Below, in pieces: positions 58,540-64,000 of a DNA stretch of 64,000 bases. The position numbers and the translations under genes were made by a program. Source of the DNA: Thermomonas sp. (GTDB taxonomy: Bacteria; Pseudomonadota; Gammaproteobacteria; Xanthomonadales; Xanthomonadaceae); contig NZ_JAHRWW010000027.1 in the NCBI RefSeq assembly GCF_019104945.1, forward strand, positions 1-64,000, written 5' to 3'. The notes beneath the pieces are model-generated. The model was not told where the DNA came from and ran no database searches. It saw only the letters and a program-made list of their open reading frames with translations. Each line of letters opens with the position of its first letter. Positions within the stretch are counted from its first letter, which is position 1.

Positions 58540-59586
58540 CTAGCCGCCGCTTGATGCACGCACAACAAGCGTTGGCTGCAATACCTGCCCTTGCACCGGC
58601 AGGTCGCGCACCAGCTGCAACAGCGTTTGCACGAGCAGTTCCCCAGCGCGCTGGGTGTCTTGCACCACCGTGGTCAGTGGTGGGTTAGAGAAGCGCGCCA
58701 TCGGTGTGCCATCGAAACCAACAATGGCCACATCCTCTGGCACACGCAGCCCAGCTTCTTTCAGCGCATGCAGCGCGCCGATGGCGATCAAGTCACTGGC
58801 TGCGAAAATGGCGTCAAATGCATGCCCACGTGCCAAGAGTGCTTTAGCGGCCTCATAGCCCGCTTCTTCAGTACTAATCGCATCCACCTGTAGCGCTGAG
58901 TCTAGCTGCAAGCCCTGCTCGCGCAGCGCCGCATCACAACCAAGATAGCGTGCGTGAAACTCAGGAAAGCGCGACGTTGCATCGCCTAAGAAGGCAATGC
59001 GCTTACGCCCGCGTTCCAATAAATGCCGCCCGGCCAGCGCCCCACCCGCGGCATTGTCACAGCCGATGGTGATCCCCGGCTGTTCGGGAAACACATGCCC
59101 CCAGCGCACGAAATGCGTTCCTTGTTCAACCAGCCGCGCAAGCGTGCTCTCATAGGCCAAGTAATCACCGTAGCCCAATAAAATAAGCCCATCGGCTTTC
59201 ATGCTGTCTTCGTAGTCGGCGTGCCAGTCGTCCGAGAGTTGCTGAAACGACACCAGCAAGTCATGCCCATGCTTTGAGCAGGCGCGAGTGATCGAACCTA
59301 AGATCGACAGGAAGAACGGGTTGATATGCGAATCATCCGGGGTCGGGTCTTCAAACAGTAGCAGCGCTAGCGTGCCTGCACGCTGCGTGCGCAGACTGGA
59401 CGCATGCCGATCGACTTTGTAATTTAGTTCACGCACCGCATCTTCTACGCGCTGCCGCGTTTCAGCATTCACTAAAGGGCTACCCGCCAGTACGCGCGAT
59501 ACCGTCGCCTGCGACACGCCTGCACGATGGGCGATATCCAGCGAGGTGATCCGCTTCTTCTTGCGCGAGCGGCGATGGTCGGTCAT
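58540..59586 (-). CDS. LacI-family transcriptional regulator of the maltodextrin locus
   Basis: A 348-residue regulator with the HTH ITSLDIAHRAGVSQATVSRVLAGSPLVNAETR (residues ~12-44) and a periplasmic-binding-like effector domain. Its neighbours and the two CG-centred palindromes at 51479 and 55236 suggest that it represses this locus until a maltodextrin signal binds. The start MTDHRRS at 59586 overlaps a TGA that ends the remains of a GGDEF gene (ATGA), so its original promoter was probably upstream of that lost gene. Confidence 0.92.
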   Translation of the reverse strand: MTDHRRSRKKKRITSLDIAHRAGVSQATVSRVLAGSPLVNAETRQRVEDAVRELNYKVDRHASSLRTQRAGTLALLLFEDPTPDDSHINPFFLSILGSITRACSKHGHDLLVSFQQLSDDWHADYEDSMKADGLILLGYGDYLAYESTLARLVEQGTHFVRWGHVFPEQPGITIGCDNAAGGALAGRHLLERGRKRIAFLGDATSRFPEFHARYLGCDAALREQGLQLDSALQVDAISTEEAGYEAAKALLARGHAFDAIFAASDLIAIGALHALKEAGLRVPEDVAIVGFDGTPMARFSNPPLTTVVQDTQRAGELLVQTLLQLVRDLPVQGQVLQPTLVVRASSGG

Positions 59587-59640
59587 TGCGCGGCACACAC
59601 GCGGTTGCGCCCTTCACTTTTTGCGCTATAGAGCGCCATG
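59583..59640 (-). pseudogene. C-terminal remnant of a GGDEF (diguanylate cyclase) gene
   Basis: Read on the minus strand, this stretch encodes [18 protein letters not shown] and a stop, the canonical last segment of GGDEF domains (ALYxAKxxGRNRV). Nothing else of the gene is left; the IS3 remnant begins at the ATGGCG codons. Its stop codon overlaps the lacI-type start. Confidence 0.75.
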
Positions 59641-60195
59641 ATCTTGCCCCTGTTTTTCGGACACCCGCCTAAGCAGCATGGCTAGTTCGAACTGCTCTGG
59701 GCTGAGATAGCCCAGCGTCGAATGTAGCCGGTTTCGATTGTAGTCCAGCTCGATGTACTCGAACACATGTGCGCGTGCTTGTTCGCGCGTTGCGAAGCGC
59801 TCACCATGGATCGCTTCGACCTTCAGGCTATGGCTCCAGCTTTCCATTGCTGCATTGTCGTAACAATTCCCTTTGGCGCTCATACTGGCAATCAAGCCGT
59901 GCTGTTCCAACAACGTGCGGTGCTCTTGTGAGCAACCTTCGTCGGTCCAGATGTAGGTGATGTCACCCACCCAAACCTGATTGGGACGCTGCGCTGTGAA
60001 GTCCTGCTGCAACAGATTCTCCGCCACGGGCAGCGTATGGTTCGCGTTCGTCGTTGCCTTGTACTTGCGTGCGGCTTTGGCGCGCAGGCCTTGTCGGCGC
60101 AGGCTTTGCGCCACTTGGCGCCGACCACGCGCAAGATGGCGCGCCAGCCGCGGGGCACCGGCACGGCCTTTACGTGCATGGAACGCGGACTTCAC
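59639..60195 (-). pseudogene. IS3-family transposase OrfB with internal deletion
   Basis: On the minus strand the frame keeps [49 protein letters not shown] (first catalytic Asp), then jumps to [28 protein letters not shown] and the C-terminal [21 protein letters not shown]. About 60-70 residues with the second catalytic Asp (HSDRGSQY region) are missing, although the frame stays open. One element end is visible at 59639 (TGATCTTGCCCCTGTTTTTC); the other end and orfA are lost. Non-functional. Confidence 0.88.
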
Positions 60196-60229
60196 TTGGC
60201 AGACAGACCCAGTTCGCACTAATCAGGTA

Positions 60230-60273
60230 ATTTTTACATCAAACATGACTTATAGCGTCACTTATGTAAAAAT
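60230..60273. repeat. Inverted repeat in AT-rich insert, upstream of small ORF
   Basis: ATTTTTACAT (60230-60239) and ATGTAAAAAT (60264-60273) are perfect 10-bp arms around a 24-bp spacer that itself contains TGACTTATAGCGTCA, a weaker nested palindrome. It is 23 bp before the small ORF and could be an operator or part of a lost mobile element end. Confidence 0.8.
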
Positions 60274-60295
60274 AACGACCACATATCACTAATAA

Positions 60296-60586
60296 ATGAC
60301 TCTCATGTCTCTCAAAGTCACCTCCCTTTTAATATTCTTATCAGTCCTCTTCCCAAGCATTTCTTATTCACAAAACTCAAGCAACACTAAAAACACGGCT
60401 AGAGGCGCATCCCCTACGACTGAAAATGCAGTCCCTATGAAGAAAAGTACGCAACAAGCGTCAGCCGAGAATAAGCAAGAAAAAAATCGTAGAGGCACCT
60501 CAACTGAAAAATATCCTGCCGTTGAGTATGAATTTCAGCCACACTTCGGCATTCGGGTTATTTGGTCTGCATCACAAGTGGACTAA
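60296..60586 (+). CDS. Small exported protein of AT-rich insert, function unknown
   Basis: A 96-residue ORF (start 60296; ATG 60305 is an alternative). The N-terminus MSLKVTSLLIFLSVLFPSIS with cleavage about SYSQ is a signal peptide. The mature part is polar and low in complexity (Asn, Thr, Lys, Glu rich), with a C-terminal YEFQPHFGIRVIW. Base composition is far more AT-rich than neighbours, which suggests foreign origin. No clear ribosome-binding site is seen. I recognise no family; it may be a surviving piece of a mobile element cargo. Confidence 0.45.
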   Translation: MTLMSLKVTSLLIFLSVLFPSISYSQNSSNTKNTARGASPTTENAVPMKKSTQQASAENKQEKNRRGTSTEKYPAVEYEFQPHFGIRVIWSASQVD

Positions 60587-60609
60587 TTGGGGCCTGAACA
60601 ACGCCATCT

Positions 60610-60649
60610 TTTGAAATGTGCTAAGCACTTATTTCAAAGTGCTTAGCAC
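60610..60649. repeat. Interlocking inverted repeats after the small ORF
   Basis: GTGCTAAGCACTT (60618-60630) and AAGTGCTTAGCAC (60637-60649) are perfect 13-bp arms with a 6-nt loop. TTTGAAAT (60610-60617) and ATTTCAAA (60631-60638) form a second, overlapping palindrome that excludes the first. No T-tract follows directly, so a simple terminator is not the only explanation. Confidence 0.85.
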
Positions 60650-60712
60650 ACGCCATTACGCAATTTTTAAGCCGGTGCTATGCTGCCCTCAACGCCCTAA
60701 CTCGTCCCTCTC

Positions 60713-61045
60713 ATGCAGACCACTAGCGCAATGATGCTTCCCGAACGTAGCCCCCTTTGGAAGGTGTTCTGGCTGTATGGCGTGTTGCCTAGTAACCTAC
60801 TGTGGCTGGCCGTTGCATGGCTGGTGGATCACCACCAACGCCCCGGCCTTACGCTGCTGCTGCTGGCGGCGCTGCTTGGCTACACGAGCTGGATCGTTCC
60901 CGCCGTATGGAAAGCGGCCCCAAACGTCAAAGACCCGCGCTATAGCGTGATGGCGCAAGCCCTCACCGTTGTTTGGGCGATCAACACCGTGCTTATCGTG
61001 TTCTTTTTAGGCCTGCAAATGCTGCGCACGCTGATGGCGGGCTAA
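60713..61045 (+). CDS. Small membrane protein, function unknown
   Basis: A 110-residue protein with three hydrophobic segments (about residues 17-41, 46-67 and 84-107). Composition and GC resemble the core genome, unlike the insert just upstream. The central loop reads VWKAAPNVKDPRYSVMAQ. No family recognised. Convergent with the next gene, 22 bp apart. Confidence 0.65.
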   Translation: MQTTSAMMLPERSPLWKVFWLYGVLPSNLLWLAVAWLVDHHQRPGLTLLLLAALLGYTSWIVPAVWKAAPNVKDPRYSVMAQALTVVWAINTVLIVFFLGLQMLRTLMAG

Positions 61046-61067
61046 GCCCGTCAGCGCGCTAGACCCA

Positions 61068-61475
61068 TCAACCGAACTGCAGCACGTTGCCACTGCGATC
61101 GAACGTCGCAAACTGCGCCACTTGGCCGTTATTCACCGCATTCACCATAAACCGTAGTGGCTGCGCGGCTTCATCGGCACTGGGCGCAACACCGGCGCGG
61201 CCAGCAAGGCTGCCCACAAACACCATATCCCAGGTTTGCCCGGTGGCTTCCGACTCGGCCACCAGCGCATCAAAACTGGCGATTTCGCTTGGCGCTTTAT
61301 CCACACACAGGCTAGGCGTAAGCGTGCCACCTTCGCGGCTTTCAAACCGTGCAATCTGCTCGGCCGTGGCGTTTTGCGGTAGCTCCACCTTGGCAAACAC
61401 AAACAGCAGGCGCTGCGGCTCAGGCTGTTGATGGGCGGCATCGAGCAGGTCTTGGAACGTAGAAAGCGACATCAT
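61068..61475 (-). CDS. Small conserved cytoplasmic protein
   Basis: A 135-residue acidic protein: STFQDLLDAAHQQPEPQRLLFVFAKVELP at the start, then SLCVDKAPSEIASFDALVAES, and MVNAVNNGQVAQFATFDRSGNVLQFG at the end. I recall very similar short xanthomonad proteins that databases often label ribonucleotide reductase subunit alpha, but the sequence has none of the features of that large enzyme, so the label would be misleading. No signal peptide or membrane segment. Function unknown. Confidence 0.7.
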   Translation of the reverse strand: MMSLSTFQDLLDAAHQQPEPQRLLFVFAKVELPQNATAEQIARFESREGGTLTPSLCVDKAPSEIASFDALVAESEATGQTWDMVFVGSLAGRAGVAPSADEAAQPLRFMVNAVNNGQVAQFATFDRSGNVLQFG

Positions 61476-61625
61476 TTGGCCTCACTGAACTGTGGCATAA
61501 GGGTACATGCAGATGGGGCGAGAAAAATTGACTGCGATCAAACACGCCTCGCCCGAGAGGGGCTAATCTTCCCTCAAGCAATACCTCCAAGCCCGCCTGC
61601 CTAAGTTCTTACGAATATGGCAGAC

Positions 61626-61652
61626 GGGCCGTAGCCCTCGGGCTACCGGGCC
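61626..61652 (+). promoter_or_regulatory. Stable hairpin in the moaA leader
   Basis: GGCC-GTAGCC-CTCG-GGCTAC-(C)-GGGCC: a long stem with a CTCG tetraloop and one bulged C, 47 bp before the moaA ATG. It could be an attenuator or part of a structured leader. I could not match the leader to the Moco riboswitch consensus by eye. Confidence 0.5.
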
Positions 61653-61698
61653 GGAATTGGAAACAACCCAGCCTCCCGTATTTGGACTGGAGCACAAC

Positions 61699-62679
61699 AT
61701 GGCAACCCTTGTGGACGGCTTCGGCCGGTCCTTCCCTTACCTCCGGCTCTCGCTCACCGAGGCCTGCAATTACCGCTGCAGCTATTGCCTGCCGAATGGT
61801 TATCAGGCCAACGGACGGCCAACGTTTCTTACCTTAGAAGAAATTCAGCGCCTCGTGCGCGCGTTTGCCGCTTTGGGAATGCGCAAAATCCGCCTGACCG
61901 GCGGTGAACCCAGCCTGCGCAAAGACCTACCTTCGATTATCGCGGCGGTGTCCTCCGCCCCCGGCGTCTCTAAAATCGCCCTCACCACCAACGGCTGCCT
62001 GCTGCCGAAACACGTTGGTATTTGGCGCGAAGCCGGGCTAACCGCACTGAATGTAAGCCTTGATAGCCTGCAACCGGCGCGCTTTGCCGCGATTACCGGC
62101 CACGACCGTTTTGCCGAAGTCACAAAAGGCGTGGAAATGGCGCTGGGGCTGGGCTTTGATGCCGTTAAGCTCAACGCCGTACTGCTGCGCAGCCTGAATG
62201 ACGACGAGCTACCGGCATGGATGGAGTACCTGCGCGAGCGCGATATCGCAATTCGCTTTATCGAGCTGATGCGCACCGGCGATAACAAAGACTATTTTGA
62301 ACGCCACCACTACCGCGCCGAGGCGCTGGAAGAGCAGCTGATTCAAAACGGCTGGACGCAAACCCCACGCGCGCCCGACGCTGGGCCTGCGCGCGAATAC
62401 GCCCACCCAAACTACCAAGGGCGTATCGGCATCATTGCCCCCTATTCCAAAGACTTCTGCGCGGGCTGCAACCGCCTACGCGTTACCGCGCGCGGCGACC
62501 TGCGGCTATGCCTGTTCGGTGATTTTGGCATCCCGCTGCGCCCCCTGTTGCAGTCTGATGCCGACCACGATGCCTTGGTGGCAAAAATCGCCACCCAACT
62601 CGGGCTAAAAGCCGCCGGACATGGCCTGCATCAAGGGCAAACCGGCATCACTCCTCACCTTGCTTCCATCGGCGGCTAA
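61699..62679 (+). CDS. moaA: GTP 3',8-cyclase (molybdenum cofactor synthesis)
   Basis: Radical SAM enzyme for the first step of Moco synthesis. The 326-residue protein from ATG 61699 (behind GGAG) starts ATLVDGFGRSFPYLRLSLTEAC. The SAM cluster is CNYRCSYC; the C-terminal substrate-binding cluster is FCAGCNRLRVTARGDLRLC. A longer frame from TTG 61657 would start inside the leader region and is less likely. The C-terminal double Gly (SIGG) is present. Confidence 0.95.
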   Translation: MATLVDGFGRSFPYLRLSLTEACNYRCSYCLPNGYQANGRPTFLTLEEIQRLVRAFAALGMRKIRLTGGEPSLRKDLPSIIAAVSSAPGVSKIALTTNGCLLPKHVGIWREAGLTALNVSLDSLQPARFAAITGHDRFAEVTKGVEMALGLGFDAVKLNAVLLRSLNDDELPAWMEYLRERDIAIRFIELMRTGDNKDYFERHHYRAEALEEQLIQNGWTQTPRAPDAGPAREYAHPNYQGRIGIIAPYSKDFCAGCNRLRVTARGDLRLCLFGDFGIPLRPLLQSDADHDALVAKIATQLGLKAAGHGLHQGQTGITPHLASIGG

Positions 62680-62681
62680 CC

Positions 62682-63680
62682 ATGACCCAACAACGCGACG
62701 CGGCCTTTTATATGGCCGACATCCGCAATAAGCGCCCCACCCGTCGCCGTGCGGTGGCGGTGGGCGAATTTCTGCCCGGTGCCGAAGCCTTTGCCACCGT
62801 GATCGAACGCCGCCTACCCAAGGGCGATGCGCTGGTGATGGCAGAAATTGCTGGCCTGCAGGGCGCCAAAATGGCCTCCATGCTGATGCCGCTGTGCCAC
62901 CCCATTTCATTGGAACTAGTGCGGGTGCGCTGCGTGCCGGTGCCCGAACGCCACGCCATCCGTGTGTATTGCGAATGCGCTCTGGAAGCGCGTACTGGCG
63001 TGGAAATGGAAGCACTGGCGGGGGTCAATGCGGCCCTGCTCACACTGTACGACCTGACCAAGCCGGTGGAGCCAGCACTGTCGATCTCAGCGATCCGCCT
63101 GCTCTTTAAGGAAGGCGGCAAGAAGGGGCTGTGGATCCACCCAGACGGTATGACCGAGGACGAACGCGCGCACTACCAGCCGCGCCCGTTGGCACCGCTT
63201 GCAGGCGTACCCTGCGCGGTCATCACCCTCAGCGACCGCGCCAGCGAAGGCCACTATGAAGACCGCTCTGGCCCCGTGCTGGTGGAGGCCTTGCGCAAAT
63301 TAAATGCAGATGTGACGCATATTGAGGTGCTCCCAGATGGCCTTGACCCGTTGACTGAACGTCTGCGCAAGCTGACAGACCAAGGCCTGCGGCTGTGCCT
63401 ATGCACCGGCGGCACTGGCCTTGGCGCGCGCGACGTAACCCCTGAAGCCCTGCAGCTAGTGGCCGACCGCCGCGTGGACGGCCTAGCCGAAATGATCCGC
63501 AGCGAAAGCGCCAAGCACACCCAGCTTGCCTGGCTCAGCCGCGCCGAGGTGGTGCAAGTGGGGCAGATGCTGGTCATCGCCCTGCCGGGCAGCCCACGCG
63601 CCGCGCAGCAATGCATGGACATCCTCGCCCCCCTACTGGCCCATGCACTCGCAATGATCGACGGTGGCCAACACCCATGA
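62682..63680 (+). CDS. moaCB: Fused MoaC-MoaB (cPMP synthase plus MogA/MoaB-like domain)
   Basis: A 332-residue fusion. Residues ~1-155 are MoaC, which makes cyclic pyranopterin monophosphate with MoaA (KGDALVMAEIAGLQGAKMASMLMPLCHPI; GVEMEALAGVNAALLTLYDLTK). Residues ~165-325 are a MoaB/MogA domain (AVITLSDRASEGHYEDRSGPVLVE; LCTGGTGLGARDVTPEA; ALPGSPRAAQQCM), which adenylylates molybdopterin. This combination is known in some proteobacteria. It starts 2 bp after moaA and overlaps moeA by ATGA. Confidence 0.95.
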   Translation: MTQQRDAAFYMADIRNKRPTRRRAVAVGEFLPGAEAFATVIERRLPKGDALVMAEIAGLQGAKMASMLMPLCHPISLELVRVRCVPVPERHAIRVYCECALEARTGVEMEALAGVNAALLTLYDLTKPVEPALSISAIRLLFKEGGKKGLWIHPDGMTEDERAHYQPRPLAPLAGVPCAVITLSDRASEGHYEDRSGPVLVEALRKLNADVTHIEVLPDGLDPLTERLRKLTDQGLRLCLCTGGTGLGARDVTPEALQLVADRRVDGLAEMIRSESAKHTQLAWLSRAEVVQVGQMLVIALPGSPRAAQQCMDILAPLLAHALAMIDGGQHP

Positions 63681-64000
63681 TCGGCTATTCCGAAGCACTC
63701 AGCATTATTTTGCGCGAAACACTCGCACTGCCCGTACAGCGTGGCCTGCCGCTGCAGGGCCAAGTGCTGGCCGAGGACGTGCGCAGCGGCGAAGATCTGC
63801 CGCCCTTCGATAACTCGGCTATGGACGGGTTTGCGCTGTGCGTGGACGCTGCAGGTGCCACCGCTGGAACAGCCTATCCGGTGGCCGGTGCGCAGGCCGC
63901 AGGCGATCTGCACACGCAGGCAAGCGGCGGCGCGTGGGAAATCATGACCGGCGCGCGCCTACCCGACGGCCTGAACGCAGTGATTCCGGTTGAACAGGTA
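63677..64000 (+). CDS. moeA: Molybdopterin molybdenumtransferase (5' part only)
   Basis: The first 108 residues of MoeA, which inserts molybdate into adenylylated molybdopterin. It starts MIGYSEALSIIL and has the family motif LPPFDNSAMDGFAL and GAWEIMTGARLPDG. The gene continues past the window end; about three quarters are missing from view. Coupled to moaCB by a 4-bp overlap. Confidence 0.95.
   Translation, partial: MIGYSEALSIILRETLALPVQRGLPLQGQVLAEDVRSGEDLPPFDNSAMDGFALCVDAAGATAGTAYPVAGAQAAGDLHTQASGGAWEIMTGARLPDGLNAVIPVEQV

Noticed and set aside
60618-60649. XerCD dif site
   Set aside because: The palindrome lacks the 11-6-11 arrangement and the conserved XerC/XerD arm sequences.
61476-61698. 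Moco riboswitch before moaA
   Set aside because: Only a generic stable hairpin could be seen; the consensus could not be matched by eye, so no riboswitch was annotated.

Overview
This 64 kb window is a chromosomal segment of a gammaproteobacterium, most likely of the Xanthomonadaceae/Lysobacteraceae. The evidence is the gene order (murJ-ribF-ileS-lspA-ispH opposite rpsT; obg-rpmA-rplU), the fused moaC-moaB gene, the TonB-receptor-based maltodextrin locus with an adjacent Entner-Doudoroff cluster, the moderately high GC content, and an integron cassette array with attC sites of the xanthomonad type. Genus or species cannot be assigned from the sequence alone.

Layout. 1-3.4 kb: the end of an integron cassette array (partial ORF, HAD phosphatase cassette, VOC/glyoxalase cassette, three attC sites). 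It is cut short by an IS110-family remnant, a complete IS3-family element (1747-3065) and a patchwork of gene fragments that ends at tRNA-Thr(CGU). 3.5-12.7 kb: core housekeeping genes ispH, lspA, ileS, ribF, murJ on the minus strand, rpsT on plus, then obg, rpmA, rplU on minus. 13-21.8 kb: uvrA, a thioesterase, two crotonase-fold enzymes, an ArsC-like protein, a mercaptopyruvate-type sulfurtransferase, a CoA-type Nudix hydrolase, a divergent periplasmic FKBP, a small Cys-rich protein and nth. 21.8-27.7 kb: a phosphate-uptake block (OprP-like porin diverging from pstSCAB-phoU) with a PhoB-type box. 27.8-42.6 kb: EF-hand protein, RNase T, miaA, putP, folP, cysS, sufE, an MFS carrier, fdxA, a short BamC-like lipoprotein, dapA, a GcvR-like ACT protein, Bcp peroxiredoxin, PhoH-like ATPase, a DUF1275 protein, fabB and fabA.

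42.8-59.6 kb is a coherent sugar block. zwf-pgl-edd-glk-eda (Entner-Doudoroff route plus glucokinase) converges on a maltodextrin locus: TonB-dependent receptor, GH97 and GH13 glucosidases, MFS sugar carrier, lipoprotein alpha-amylase and a LacI-type regulator. Two similar CG-centred palindromes lie upstream of the receptor and between the divergent glucosidase and carrier genes; they are good candidates for the regulator's operators. Together these genes would take maltodextrin to pyruvate and glyceraldehyde-3-phosphate.

59.6-60.7 kb is a scar: an internally deleted IS3 transposase sits on the last codons of a GGDEF gene and is followed by an AT-rich insert holding one small exported-protein ORF flanked by striking inverted repeats. 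60.7-64 kb has two small conserved proteins and the molybdenum cofactor genes moaA, moaCB and moeA (cut by the window end).

No CRISPR array, rRNA or prophage was seen. I found no convincing new multi-gene defence or biosynthetic system. The least explained parts are the integron/IS junctions at the left end, the AT-rich insert at 60.2-60.65 kb, and a few small proteins tied to well-known neighbours.
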